Shown here in pieces: positions 1-11,617 of a DNA stretch of 64,000 bases (position 1 is the first letter of the stretch; every line of letters begins with the position of its first letter). The notes under the pieces are model-generated. The model searched no databases. It had not been told where the DNA came from and was given only the letters and a program-made list of their open reading frames with translations. Source of the stretch: Cycas panzhihuaensis (Eukaryota > Cycadophyta); contig CM041465.1 in assembly GCA_023213395.1 (NCBI GenBank), forward strand, positions 32,867,741 to 32,931,740, in the 5' to 3' direction. The position numbers and the translations under genes are program-made.

Positions 1-76
1 AACATCCCCCTTTAATGCTAGCTTTTGTATAATATAGAAAAGGAAAGTCTTCATCATGTTGATCCCCCTTTGATGG
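1..76 (-). repeat. Two polypurine tracts at the 3' end of Copia-A
   Basis: Two near-identical tracts, AAAGGGGGAT read on the minus strand, lie at about 5-16 and 64-74. The inner one overlaps the end of the RNase H frame, which ends in Lys-Gly-Gly-Ser-Thr. The outer one directly precedes TGTT, the likely start of the 3' LTR. The tract primes plus-strand DNA synthesis during reverse transcription. Confidence 0.6.
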
Positions 77-1725
77 AGACTTCTTTTATCTTTAACAAAT
101 CTCATAGGTTTAGAAACTTGACTTCAGTCAAAGACTTGGTAAGTATATCAGTAACCTATAGATCTGTAGGACAATAAGACGAATAAATAATATTATCAGT
201 AATAAGATTACAAATAAAATGATGATATAATTCTATGTGTTTAGTTTTAGAATATGCAACTAGATTTGTAACAATAGCAATAACACCTTGATTATCAACT
301 TTAAGTTCTATAGAAGAGTTAGGAGATAGACCAATTTCAGTTATAAGAAATTTGAGCCAAAGTGCTTCTTTGCTTACTTCAACAAGTGCTCGATATTCAA
401 CTTCAGTTGTTGATAAAGCTAAAGCCTACATTTTTTTGCTAAACTAAGTAATAGGTGAAGAATCTAGAAAAAATACATAACTTGCAGTGGACATACGATC
501 ATTTGTGTCGCCTGCCTAATCTGAATTAGTATACCTTGTTAAGGTTAGAGGTTTACTACAGGAATTATAAGTTAGTCCATAAAAAATAGTGTTTTGAAGA
601 TATTGAAGTATACATTTAGCAGTTATCCAATGTGATTCATGTGATTTTTGCATATAACATGAACATAAAGTAGCAGCATAAGATATATTAGGTCGAGTAT
701 GAGTTATATAAATAAGACTGCCAATGAGCTGCCTATATAAGATTAGATCATACAAGGATGTGGAACAATCAATAGATAGTTTTACTCTTGATTATAACAG
801 ATTAGAAATTGGTTTAGCATTTTCCATGTTAAACTGTTTGATTAGGTCTAAAATATATTTTGGTTGGGATATAGTTATTTTTGAATCATGCTCGTAAATT
901 TGTAATCCAAGAAAATAATGTAGAAGACCTAGATCGGTCATTTCGAATTTATTTATTAAAGTAGTTTTTAAGTGATGAATGTTATTAGTTTAAGATCTAG
1001 TGATGATGATATCATTAACATACAGGATTAAAATGGTAATATTTTTATTTTCACATTTGAAATAAAGATTTGGATCACTAATACATTTAGTATATATAAT
1101 TTGAATTAGATAATCGTCAACTTTTGTGTACCAATCTCGAGGATCTTGCTTTAATCGATAGATTGATTTTTTTGTTTACAAACTAGATTAGGATTGTTAA
1201 TAAAACCAGGTGATTTAGTCATGTAGATCTCTTCTTTGAGATCACCATTCAGAAAAGTGCTCTTTACATCCATTTGATGGATTTCCCAACCAAATTTGGC
1301 TGCTAGAGCAATAATTATTTTAATTGTATTCATCTTTACAATAGGGGTAAAGGTTTCATTATAATCTATGCCATCGATTTGAGAAAATCTTTTTATAACT
1401 AGTCAAGCTTTATGCTTTTCAACTGTGCCTGTTGAGTTGTATTTTGTTATATAAACCCATTTACAATCAACTACATCTTTTTCTGGTGGGAGTGGTATGA
1501 GTTCCCAAGTTAAATTCTTGTTTAAAGTATTAAATTCAACTCGCATAGCTTCCTGCCATACAAGATTGTTGCTAGCTTGTTTAAAGATTCTACGATCATT
1601 GTTGTCCATTATTTTGGCCATTAAAGCATAGTTAACATGTAATTTTTAAGCATGTGTTTACATGGTATCTGAAAGATTACCTACATCAAATCTAGTATCA
1701 GAAAGTGTTTTCTTTACCCATATGG
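64..1725 (-). pseudogene. pol: Copia-A reverse transcriptase and RNase H
   Basis: The minus-strand reading gives the Copia RT start (WELIPLPPEKDVVDCKWVY, near 1440-1500), the MDVKSTFLNGDLKEEIYM block (1220-1290), the polymerase motif at 1011-1022, and the C-terminal YRQLIGSLIYI block (715-740). RNase H follows down to position 64, with the STTEVEYRALVE and KTKHIELYHHF motifs. The polymerase motif is YVND instead of YVDD, a GAT-to-AAT change that removes a metal-binding aspartate. Several in-frame stops break the reading frame, among them one just before the aspartate-containing RNase H block near 515. The product would be inactive. The family is certain; frameshifts were not tracked exhaustively. 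Confidence 0.85.
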
Positions 1726-2164
1726 TCATTTTTTTAGTAATTGTTTCTATAGTTATAGGTTGAGCTAAGGAGCTAGCTTGAGAGGAAGAGTCTAATCTAG
1801 TTGGTTCAGATATAGACCAATTCTGGACTTAAGTAGATAAGGATTCTATAATCTCAGGGTCAACTTATTTTTCGGAAGGGTCAACTAAATAGGTGTTGGT
1901 TAACAGATTTTCAACTAGAAGTTCTACATAAGTGGAGATTGAAGAAGATCCTTCTTCATCAAATATTACAACACGCAAAATTAAAATTTGATGCGTGACC
2001 GGATCCAAAAGTCTGTAGGATTTACTTTCTTCGTTGTATCCAACAAAGATATATTTTTGACTTTTAGGATCTAATTTCTTGCATTTTTCTTTGGGAACGT
2101 GTCCCCATGCAATACTTCTAAAAATTCTCAGATGATTAACTGAGGGTTTACGTCCAAACCACTT

Positions 2165-3300
2165 TTATTTTGGAGTAACATTTTGTAAATATTTAGTAGG
2201 TAAACGATTTAAAAGATAATTAGAGTAGACAATTATTTCTGCCCACAACTTCAGGTCAAGACTCTTTGCATGTAACATGCAACGAGTCATCTCAACAAGA
2301 GTATGGTTCTTACGTTCAGTAACACTATTTTGATGAGGAGTATAGGCAATGGAATGCTGAAATTGAATTTCATGCTTTTTACAGAAGGAAGTAAATTTGC
2401 CACTTAAGTATTCTTTAGCATTATCAGACCTAAAAATTTTAATTTTTGAGTTTGAATAGTTTTCTACAAGTGTTTTGAATTCAATGAAAATGTCAAACAC
2501 TTGATTGCGAGTTTTGAGTGTGTATATCCAATATTTTCTCAAAAAATCATCAACAAACACGACAAAATAACGAGAGCCAGAATATGAGGTTACATGAAAC
2601 GGTCCACATATATCAAAGTGAACAAGTTCAAGTGGGACTTTCGCTCTGAATTGAGTTTTATGTGGAAAAGGATCCATGTGTTGCTTACTTGTTACACGGG
2701 CTTTGCAAACACCATAAATAGTATTTAAAGGTGGAAGACCATGAACAATGTCATGTCTTTTTAGGTATTGAAGTTTGTCATAACTAGTATGGCCAAATCG
2801 TACATGCCATAATTTACCGATTGGGTTAAATTTGGATATAAAGGCACTAAAGGACTTTGTTTTGTTATTTTGTAAACTTGTTAAACTATAGAGACTTGTA
2901 CTATGATCAACAGGTCTAGAGGAAATATGTTTGAATTTATTGAATGGTTCTTTAATAATAAATTTATCTTTCCAGAATTTGACAACAAGGTCTTTTTGGC
3001 AAATTTGGTAAATAGAGAGTAGGTTTGGTAACAAACTAGGTACGTAGAAGATGTCCTTGATTGAATCATCTTTTAAAGTGACATCACCTGATCCTTTTAC
3101 TTTAAGTTAGGTTCCACTTCCAAAAGAAATCTCTTCTTCAGAGTTAGTTTCAGATTGATAAGTGGATAAATTTTTGTGGTGTCCTATCATGTGATAGGAT
3201 GCACCAGATTCAAGGATCCATTGTGGTGGTTGATTAGTTGGAGCAACAAATATAGAAGTTGTTGCCATTAGAGAATGATTATGAGATTGTGGTTAATTTT
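2165..3300 (-). pseudogene. pol: Copia-A protease end, GAG-pre-integrase and integrase
   Basis: The longest open stretch (289 codons, 3034-2165) holds a GAG-pre-integrase domain (LWHVRFGHTSYDKLQYL) and the integrase core. The three catalytic acidic residues are visible as HFDICGP, FRSDNAKEY and VTERKNH, so the DDE triad is present. The zinc-binding CxxC before it has decayed. Just upstream (about 3195-3225) the protease active site reads WILESGASYHM, with Glu where the family has the catalytic Asp. Integrase inserts the cDNA copy into the genome; protease cuts the polyprotein. The open integrase frame ends at a TAA at its upstream side and the rest of pol is broken, so expression as a polyprotein is not possible. 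Confidence 0.88.
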
Positions 3301-4250
3301 ATGGTCGAGATTGTGGTCAAGTTTGCAATCCCTTAAAAGCTTTCCATGCTTTGAAGCTATTCTACTTCTGCAGACATCAATAGTATGGCCTTTTTTATGG
3401 CAGTAGGCACAACTAATGCTCTGAGAAGGATTAATAGTGTTACGAGTTGAAAAAGACTGATTGGAAGTATTATGATATTTATATGGACCAGAATACTTAA
3501 AATTATTTTGAGAGTTAGGAGGTGAACCTATATGAGGTTTCTAGAACTTTGGATTACTGTTGAAGTTGTTTTGATGTTTGTTTTTATTTTAATGTTTAGT
3601 TTTAGAAAACAAAGCCTGAGAGGAATCTTTCAATATTCCTATTTGAATTAACATCATTTGGTGTTCTATCATTGGTTTGTCAACTGATTAAAAGTTATAG
3701 GAGGATTGCCAGCTTGTTGTCTAGCAGTTTTTAAAAAATTAAAATGTTTTGGTAATTTGTTTATAACAAGACAAACGAGTGTATTGTCGTCTTTGGCATG
3801 TGTGACTATTTGTTCATCATCACTTACTTTAATTTTGGTTTTAATACAGTTGCCTAGGTCTTTATTGATTAGTTGAATTTTAGATAAAAAATCTTTGACT
3901 TTGGAAAAATCAACATAATTAAGATCATATAATTATTGTTCTAGGATAGCCAATTGATGTGTGTTGACCTTATCATATTTCTCCTTACGAATATTCCAGA
4001 CAGTGGCTAGATCATCTATTTCGGAGAACTGCCAACTAATTTCTTATGAAAGTGAGTTTAGGATGGTGCCTAGCGCTAAATCTAAGTTCATTAGATATAC
4101 CATATAACTTTATGAAGTTGTGTTAGTTGGTTTTTTGAATTCACCTATTACATATCGCCATATCTTTTACTGTTTAAGCTAATGGGATATGTGATTCCTC
4201 TAGTCGACATAGTTTGAGCTGGTTAGAACTGGAATCAAAACACAGGTGGT
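3301..4250 (-). pseudogene. gag: Copia-A gag with CCHC zinc knuckle
   Basis: The minus strand encodes a UBN2-type (retrotransposon gag 2) capsid region. Recognisable blocks are ATVWNIRKEKYDKVNT (about 3960-4010), VKDFLSKIQLINKDLGNCIK (3841-3900) and LVCLVINKLPKHFNFLKTAR (3721-3780). An intact CX2CX4HX4C zinc knuckle lies at 3370-3411. Gag packages the element RNA into virus-like particles. In-frame stops (for example in the ILEQ*LYD stretch near 3930) sit where family members carry glutamine. The start codon was not identified with confidence, so the upstream limit is approximate. Confidence 0.8.
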
Positions 4251-5350
4251 TGTCCCTGGCATTAGTGCCATATTGGGAATTGTAAAAAATAATTAGAAGT
4301 CAGACGATTTGGAAGATCTAGATTAATAAGTGTAGGTGAAAAAAGTCACATAAAAAATTTACCAAGCATCAGAGTAACCCTTTTAATATTTCATAGACAT
4401 GTTTAGGAAACTGAAATCATTGTTATGTGTTTGGATACCCTTCCTCTAAAAAGAATTAAATGTTCCCCTTTTCAAAAAAAGTTAATAGTCCCCTTAATAT
4501 ATTTGAAAAACAAGTTACTTATTTGACAAAGTAAGTGTTTATTTTAAGACTTAAAAAATACTTTATAAACTAGAATATTTAGATTCCCTTTTTAATGTTC
4601 TAAGAAATAGATATGTATAAGTTAAAAGGCTATTTATTAACTATTGACAATTAGCAAGCAATAGTTTGTAAAATTTATTATAGGTCTTCTACAATTTTAT
4701 AAAAATAAGAATGTAAAGAAAATAAAAGATATATAGTTTTAAAGATATATTAATTTGATTTAAAAAAGAGACTTTTATTGATTTTATTTATTAAATCAGC
4801 AAGTAAAATGACATAATTAAAATCTATAAATCAAGTGTTGAAAGGGATTCAAGATCCAAATATTTAATGGGGGGTTATAAAGAGTTTTTATTGATTAAAA
4901 AGGAAAATAAAGATATTAATATATTAAAGGGGTATTTTGTAATAGGAGGGAGTGTTGTTTTTAATATTAAAGTGTAATAAGAAGGGTTAATTTTAAAAAT
5001 GTAAGGAAGAGGTTAATGTAATAAAAAAAGAAGTAAAATAAATATATTACATTGATTTGTAAATCAGATATAATAGAGGGGGGTTAAAGTTATAAATACA
5101 TTACATTATAGTGAAAGAAAGGTTAATTTTAATATTAAAAAGAGGTAAGAGAAGGGGAGCTTTTGTTTATAAATCAATTGTATTGGGTAAATTAATTTTA
5201 ATAATAAAGTGTGGGGGGGTAGGGGGAAATGTAATAAGAATGCAATGATAAATATAAAAAAAAGGAGGGTTAATTTTAATTTGTAAATCAAATGTAATAA
5301 GGAGGGATTAATAAAGTGTAGGTGGGGGCTAATTTAAATTTAGCCTAAGG

Positions 5351-5354
<4 letters not shown>

Positions 5355-5420
<66 letters not shown>
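5355..5420. repeat. (AT)n microsatellite
   Basis: An uninterrupted AT dinucleotide repeat of about 33 units. Reading frames across it give only Ile-Tyr repeats and are not genes. Confidence 0.97.
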
Positions 5421-5422
<2 letters not shown>

Positions 5423-5509
5423 CTATATATAAAAAAAGGAAAAAGAAAAAAAAATATAAAACATAAACTCGACTGAGGCATTTGATTTATAAAAGATAAA
5501 TCAAAATAA

Positions 5510-5950
5510 AAGATGATTGGGATCCAAGAGGGGTAAGAAGATGAAACCCTACCTAGTAAACCTGATCGTGGCAGAGGCTCTGTTTGGTTTGCTCCTTCTG
5601 GTTTGTGGTGGTAAGGTTTCTTTGGCAACAAGGCGAGGAGGAGAAGGCGTTTGCCTTCCAGTTGATGAAGGTCTCTATCTTCTTCAAGAGCATGATGAAG
5701 GCAATGAGGAATTCATGTGGTTCTTCTCGTAGGTCTGATTCGCAGGTGATGAAGGTGTCTCTATCCAGTTCTCTCCTACTTCGAGTCGCTCTGTCGAAGA
5801 CACTAGCTGAAGGTGGCTTGGTTGACACATTTAGCTTTCAGGTTAGTGTAGGTTTGAGCAACTATGAAGGCATCAAACCTTGGCTGATGAGACGAAGGTA
5901 TGCAAGTCTAAGTATCGAAAGACACAAGATGTCTTTCTAGTTCCCATGCT
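5510..5950. other. GC-richer unidentified segment in the Copia-A leader
   Basis: This segment stands out from its AT-rich surroundings and is open in more than one frame (5584-5940 plus, 118 codons; 5828-5553 minus, 91 codons). On the minus strand an AGGGTTTC block near 5545, of the kind seen in plant 5' untranslated regions, is followed by a pyrimidine-rich stretch. No protein family was recognised in any frame. It could be a captured host-gene fragment or an insertion inside the leader. Confidence 0.35.
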
Positions 5951-6657
5951 ATCATCCTCTACTCTTCTTTCCTTCATCCCCTCTTAAAATCAAACAAAGC
6001 TCACTAGCTTCTCTCAGCAACCCAATTCAAAGACAATGGACTAGCCAACCTCTAATTACACACATGCCCTGATTATTCCAATACATGGGAATTATATTTA
6101 GGAAAACTGTTAATCAAAACTGTTAGAACGGAAGGCAGTAAAATGGCTAAATATCAAGCATTTGCAATGAATTTGGCAGGTCTCAATGCCTGCTTGAAAG
6201 GACTACCATGTGAGATCCCGAACAACAATTTTAGTGGCAAACCAGAATTTGAGTTATAGTATTGTTACAGTCTGATTGCATTGGAAGAATGGTTTTGATT
6301 TACCCTATTGTTGGTTTAACAGGTAATTGGACTACTAATTTGTTATAGACAAATTGTTGGAAGATTGATTGGGTTGGAAGATAAAAAATATATAGAAGAA
6401 AAAGTAGGTATGCGATCCTGAATGAATATGCCCCAAGAATTTTCTACGAGTGTCTTAGCCTAACAACTGTTCATTGGATTCAACCAGGATTGTGGATGTG
6501 TAGTGGTTCAATTCCATAGAATTCAACACTATCCTGTAGAATCACTTCTAAATAGGAGAAATAACGATAATAGCAGATGATAGCAAGTGTAGATTGTTAG
6601 TAGAACAGAAACATAAAAATAGTAATGCTGATGGAGAATCATAGGTGCTGGGATTGT

Positions 6658-6669
6658 ACTCTGATACCA
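6658..6669 (-). other. Primer binding site (tRNA-iMet type) of Copia-A
   Basis: Read on the minus strand the sequence is TGGTATCAGAGT, directly after the CA end of the LTR. It matches the 3' end of plant initiator methionine tRNA in all but the last base. Confidence 0.8.
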
Positions 6670-7147
6670 TGAAAGAATGGGTAATATGCACAATGCTACA
6701 GGATCAAGAAATCAAGAAACACAAGTAAAATGAGACATTGCACACGTACCTGACATTTGTGGTGGAAAACCCCTTCTGGGGAAGAAAAACCACCATTCTA
6801 ATCTAAGATTTTATTAATTTCAAAAACTATACATAAGACCTTAATGAGAATACCCTCTGCAAACAATAAACCAGCCTTTGAAATAGGCTTTAGACAACCT
6901 CCTAGATTCATGGAACCCGTTCCCAGAATCTAGGAGAGACTATTTGTAGTAAGAGAGGTTCGTTGTAATGGGCAGTTGCGCATTTCAATTACCTTCACAT
7001 AAAGATTAAATATTAACATAAACTTTCTAACATTAAACCTTTAAATCACTTAAATTTATATTTACACATGTGACATAAAGATAACATAAAGTAACAACAA
7101 TATAAAACTAACATTAATATTCCTAAAAATTTTGTATTACTTAGTCA
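6670..7147 (-). repeat. 5' LTR of Copia-A
   Basis: On the minus strand the segment ends ...TTTCA before the primer binding site. It carries an AATAAA signal (about 6810) followed by a short CCCCAGAAGGGG hairpin and the GGTTTTCCACC motif, typical of the R/U5 part of plant Copia LTRs. The upstream edge is uncertain: several TGTT candidates lie between 7010 and 7110, and 7147 is the outer limit because a foreign reading frame is recognisable from 7150. Confidence 0.65.
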
Positions 7148-7149
7148 TA

Positions 7150-8340
7150 TCAGATCTACTTCCAAAAATATCATAGCTTGGCGACAATGAAGATGGCAAG
7201 GTGCGAAGAAACCTTCCTGCCTAAGCTAATGAAGGAGTTGGATGGGTTACCTACCTAATTTAGAGTAAAGGTTAAGCAAGATGGATCGAGGGAGTATATA
7301 TATTGTAACCCTCTTTATTAGGATCAGGAACTCATGGAAAACATTTTGCTGGAGCTAAAAAGGATTTGAAGAGAATAAAATTAGATGCAGATATAATTCA
7401 CCTATTAATAGGGCTTTCGAAGGAGGAAGAAGTACCAATAGTAACTAAGAGATCAAAAGTAGACTGTGAAACCTGGTTGAAAGAATTTTACTAGGAGAAT
7501 ACCTAATTATCATCAAGAGGTATCTATGTAGTAGATATAAAGGACATCGGATTACAATAGATAACTAAAGTCATAAATACAATATTCCTATCAAAGAGGA
7601 AATATACATATATTCTAGGGGGAATGATGCCAATAATACCAAATATTTGAGATGGGGAATAACTTGATTGGTCCAAGTTTCTAGTAGTAAATATGGCATA
7701 ACAGATACAGGAAGTAATGTCACATCCATTTGGTCATCCTTTCTTTCCATTAGTTGTTTTATTCTACCATTGTCTAGGTATATAACTTCCATAATCAACC
7801 ATCTGCCTAAATGAACCTCTTATAAAATAATGGGTCAATGAAGTTTTAGAGAGCACTCAAGATAGAGAAATTGAGAGGAAGATACAAAAAGAGATGACAA
7901 AAATATTGAAGTGGTTATAACAAACTCTAGGGATACCTATTCCATACCACGTTAAGTAGGAAATCTGAAAGAGCGGTAAGAGGAGAAGGGATGAGGGAGA
8001 ACACAAGGAGGAAGAAGAAATAGAGCCCTCCCTTAAAGAATTGGTAGAATTTCCTCTTATAATGGAGATGGGGGAAACATTAGCACCACCAACCTAAACA
8101 GAGGAAAAATCCCATCAAATAATCTAATTAGTCAAAGAAATAGAGGAAGGATATAAGGCAAAAATAGTTGCCCTTCAAGAGAAGATCAAAGAAAAGGATG
8201 CCATAATAGCAACCCTCACTCAAAGTAATGAGGAAATTTTAGCCATATAAGACCTAGTGGTAGAGTAGAGGTAGTAAAAGCAGCCTTAAAATAGAGAAGG
8301 GAAAGGATACCCCAAAAGTTTTCAAAATTTTGATGAGTAA
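7150..8340 (+). pseudogene. 397-codon retroelement ORF with 24 internal stops and no frameshift
   Basis: One frame can be followed for 397 codons across 24 internal stops (22 TAA/TAG, 2 TGA) to a final TAA at 8338-8340. The translation keeps protein-like composition throughout. A hydrophobic HPFFPLVVLFYHCLGI block (about 7720-7785) resembles the HPLFIPSLI..LC..AGV region of plant retroelement accessory proteins; this is weak, from memory of the family. A strongly charged stretch near 8140-8240 (KIVALQEKIKEKDAIIATL) looks like a coiled coil. Stops cluster where glutamine would fit, for example a run of TAG AGG TAG TAA near 8265. It lies just upstream of an LTR-like segment in the same orientation, so it is probably the last ORF of a degenerate element cut by Copia-A. 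Function is unknown. Confidence 0.6.
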
Positions 8341-8375
8341 GGATGCTCAACCCAATCTTGTTGATCTTAGATAGA

Positions 8376-9288
8376 TGTTGGGATATATTTTAGCATAATA
8401 GGCTATGAGGAAATTAGGTGTAGGGTTGTGTTGACCATTGGAATATAGGTATAGACTGTACAGAGGTTTCATGGTGAGAAAATCTAAAAAACAAGTATTA
8501 TGGGTGTGTATGATAGGTACATACCATAATAGGTACACAACATAAGGTACATATTGTTTATAGTATGCTAATGAATAGTAGGGTGTGCATGACAGACTTG
8601 GCCTAAAGGATACCAAAGGATGATGACATTAGTAGTGAAGGATGTACATATGGACATACGAATGATAAGGTACCAGTTAAAGGAAAATAATCAAGTGATT
8701 AATTGAAAGGATACATTGAGGCTGAAAATGTACAGTTATGACAGGGAGTCATAACCCTGCATTAAAAGGCACCAAAGAGGCACATTTAAGGAAGCTTGTA
8801 ATGACCATTCTAATGGTGAGAGCTGAGCATTCATTCCACATGGTAGTATGATATCCAGTAAGTAGGATTAGTGGTACAGATCAAATTTATAATAGATGCA
8901 TTTTATGATGCATTCCCTTTTAGAATGTATATGATAGAACTCAGTGTATATGGCTAGAATGTATAGAGAATACAATCCAAAACTTATTGTGTGAGAACTA
9001 TTACTTAATAAAGATAATAGTTACATGGAAATCTATGTTCTATGTATATTATGATGCTTGTATAATGGATAATTACTAAATATTATACTACTATGTGTAA
9101 TATGTGATGACATGATGTGGAATTATGAGTAAATCTGTGATATTTTGGTGTATGAAGCATGTTTACTATATCCTAGACTAGACTACAAGTGATCCCTTGA
9201 TAAGTGTACCTATCTCAATAAGGAGATCATGTAAGAAGTCCCACTCCCTCTCTTTTAGAGGTGGTAAGTCCTCTAGGTCAAAGCTAAT
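8376..9288 (+). repeat. LTR-like segment, probably a 3' LTR
   Basis: It starts TGTTGGGATATATT 35 bases after the preceding ORF ends and contains an AATAAAG signal near 9009. It ends where LARD-1 begins. No second copy is present in the window, so the assignment rests on its start, position and composition. If LARD-1 inserted into it, part may continue after 21158, but this was not seen. Confidence 0.4.
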
Positions 9289-9292
9289 GATT

Positions 9293-9761
9293 TGTTATCC
9301 CATGGATTTAATATAGACCTAGTGGATAGGAACTTCTTTATACCGTATAAGATAACAAGATATAATAATAACAAACTCATGAGTATGTACACATAGTGAA
9401 TTAATCAATGTAAATATCAAACATCAAATATGTAAAGCATACACTACAAGATGGACACCAAGATTTAAATGTGGAAAACCCATTATAGGAAAAACCATGG
9501 AAGAAGGTTGAGTTAGGACTCTGCTTATGATCATAAGATTTTCATCCTTCTCCTCTCTCCTATGTCTTTCTTTTCTCAAGTGATGAGTGTTCATATATGT
9601 AGTGGGATCACCTCATGAGTAGCCTATTAAATATAACAAGCCTTTATATGATCCAATAAAATGATAGCATGGATATGTGTGCATCACATACATCTTGAAG
9701 TAGGTGAATGGTGGGAAGTATATGTGTACAATAAAACCATATTAAATATTATGTTTTAACA
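9293..9761 (-). repeat. 3' LTR of LARD-1
   Basis: Aligns by eye with 20711-21157 over nearly its whole length; shared blocks include AACTCATGAGTATGTAC and ATGGACACCAAGATTTA. On the minus strand it begins TGTTAAAACATAAT and is preceded by a purine tract (9762-9770, ATGGGGGGA). The far edge at 9293 is the best TGTT match but the first 30 bases are poorly conserved. Confidence 0.8.
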
Positions 9762-11291
9762 TCCCCCCATAATGTTTAATATCCATGGATCTTAATCTCA
9801 CGTCTTCAAGTATTTAACCTATATGCTAGAACTTATAACCTCGAATTGTATCCTATCTCTTGTTTACAGTATAACTTATAACTTATAAATAACTTATAAG
9901 CAGTTGCTTATCTCCAACAAATATTAACCTATATAAAATCAACATATATGAAGTGTTTTATGCACATCTCTATATCTTCACATGTATGGCTGCTTTTAGT
10001 CAATATTAAGTTGGATGATCAACATTATATTAACCATTCATCAAATCAACAACCAAGCAAAGTAATATATGAATCTATATAAAATAATGACCATCTACTA
10101 AAATACATGGGTAATTAGCTACTGTAATTTCTAGTTCACTAGGAAATTGCTTCAAACACATGGCTCATCATCCTTCCAAATTACTTGTAGGGACAACACA
10201 ATTAAGTGTGTTGTGTAAAGTAGCATCAACTAGATCAAGTCAACAGTTGGAACACATCTTGAATAATCTATTCTAATAATAGGATAAACTAGTTGACTAA
10301 GGCAAGTTGACTATACCAAGGTAAAATGTACTTAACATCTAGCTAAATAACATTGAAAACTAGTATGGTATACAAAATGACAAGTGGATCATAAAAAACT
10401 ATTTTAATAACTAGGTGATCTGCATGTTTGATTAGGGGTTTTACCATCTACTAAACCAAATGTGATGTAGATAAGGGGGGAAATGAATAACTAACATATC
10501 AAAGATGTCTCATATAACAAACTCATCAAATGTTCTTTACTTAATGAATTTATTCACTAAAATGGGCCTCAAAATCCATAAATAGGCCTTAAAATGCTTG
10601 ATTTTAAACCAAACTTTAATTTTCATCCACCATTCCTTAAAAATAACTTAATCATCATGTTTAGAGCCATAATAAAGATCAAAATTGGCTAAAAGTTTTC
10701 TAAAAGCAGACATGGAATTCATCCTAAATGAGGTTTAGAGCTATTACATCAATTTTACCCTAAATTTTCTCTATTATCTACTATCCAAAGTAGGTCATAT
10801 GAGCACTCATTTCAACTGTCTCAAAGTTTACTTTCTAATGCAATAGACGATGCTTGAATTTGATACACAAGTAAGAAGATATGAAGGAAAAGGTGTCAAT
10901 GACCCATGAAAAAGTATACAATCCTTAAGAAAATGGAAACATATTTGTAAGCTTATTAAATATAAAATAAGAATTTTGAAAAAGTAAAAAATATTCCAAT
11001 CTAGTATATAAAAACTTAAAGTTTGCCCCTTGAGAATTACCCCTAGTCATATGGATTTACCATGTGACCATTTGTTGATATCTTAGGCACTACAATAGAT
11101 CTAAAAATATATCTAATATAATTAAATTTAATAAATCAAATATAATTTTTCTAAGGTTTTAAAAAATATATTTTGAAAATACAATCTCTTTGTGACTAAA
11201 TCAAATCTATACGATCATCATTTTTAATAATAAAAATTGTGAATGAATGAATGGAAGTAATAAAATTTATGATTCAATCTATTATGCATTT
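9762..11291 (-). other. LARD-1 internal region, 3' portion
   Basis: Non-coding. The minus strand is collinear with LARD-2 from about 30400 to 31799; shared landmarks include GTTTGAAGCAATTTCCTAGTGAA and AAGGATGATGAGCCATGT. No coding potential was recognised in any frame. Confidence 0.78.
11287..11291. repeat. Target site duplication CATTT, left copy
   Basis: Five bases directly before the TG of the Copia-Z 5' LTR. They are identical to 18934-18938 directly after the CA of the 3' LTR. Confidence 0.97.
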
Positions 11292-11603
11292 TGAAAGAGG
11301 TTAATGTATCAAGGTCATTTGTATAGATTAATTATGTGACCTTAGGATATATTATTAGCATTAGTCTCTTAATGAAATGTACTTTATGTGCATTTGGATG
11401 TAATTTTAGGTTCATGTCATTAGGCGGGAAAATCCTAACCCTAATGCTCACCTTCAATAATAAAAGGTGAAATCTCAAGGAGGGAGTCATTATTCATTCT
11501 CACCTCCAAGCTTGCTCTCACATCTTGTTTCATCTTCTTTTTCATTCTCCATTGCCATTGTATGCATGTGAGTGATTTATCTCCTAGATCCATCTTTCTT
11601 TCA
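11292..11603 (+). repeat. 5' LTR of Copia-Z
   Basis: 312 bp, begins TGAAAGAGG and ends TTTCTTTCA. It is about 95.5 percent identical to 18622-18933 with no gaps. It would supply promoter and polyadenylation signals. Confidence 0.97.
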
Positions 11604-11605
11604 TG

Positions 11606-11617
11606 TGGTATCAGAGC
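11606..11617 (+). other. Primer binding site of Copia-Z
   Basis: TGGTATCAGAGC, two bases after the 5' LTR. It is complementary to the 3' end of plant initiator methionine tRNA, which primes minus-strand synthesis. The site is intact. Confidence 0.95.

Larger units (their letters stand above)
4251..6657 (-). other. Copia-A leader, non-coding
   Basis: About 2.4 kb between the primer binding site and gag. From 4380 to 5350 it is very AT-rich with nothing recognised. It includes a long AT repeat and, at 5510-5950, a segment much richer in GC than its surroundings. Homology to any gene could not be recognised by eye. Confidence 0.5.
1..7147 (-). mobile_element. Copia-A, Ty1-copia LTR retrotransposon, degenerate
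   Basis: Read on the minus strand this element runs 5' LTR (about 7147-6670), tRNA-iMet-type primer binding site, long leader, gag with zinc knuckle, protease, integrase, RT, RNase H and polypurine tract. Integrase lies before RT, which defines Ty1-copia. The 3' LTR lies beyond the left edge: only its first four bases (TGTT on the minus strand) seem to fall in the window, after a purine tract at 5-18. All coding regions carry stops. The link between the 5' LTR and the coding part rests on order and orientation, because the second LTR is not available for comparison. The leader of about 2.4 kb is unusually long and holds unrelated sequence, so another insertion there is possible. Confidence 0.8.

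Noticed and set aside
2881-3069. 62-codon minus-strand frame beside the Copia-A integrase
   Set aside because: Out-of-frame shadow of the protease/integrase region.
5329-5631. 100-codon minus-strand frame across the AT repeat
   Set aside because: Much of it is Ile-Tyr repeat from the microsatellite; the rest has no recognised domain.
7150-8340. Alternative nuclear genetic code with TAA/TAG read as glutamine
   Set aside because: The same frames also contain CAA and CAG, TGA stops at likely Arg/Trp sites, and linked missense changes (Cys to Tyr, Asp to Asn). Copia-Z keeps long open frames bounded by normal stops. Deamination explains all of this without recoding.
8347-8616. 89-codon minus-strand frame (Tyr/Pro-rich)
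   Set aside because: It lies across the presumed LTR start at 8376 and has no domain or homologous frame.
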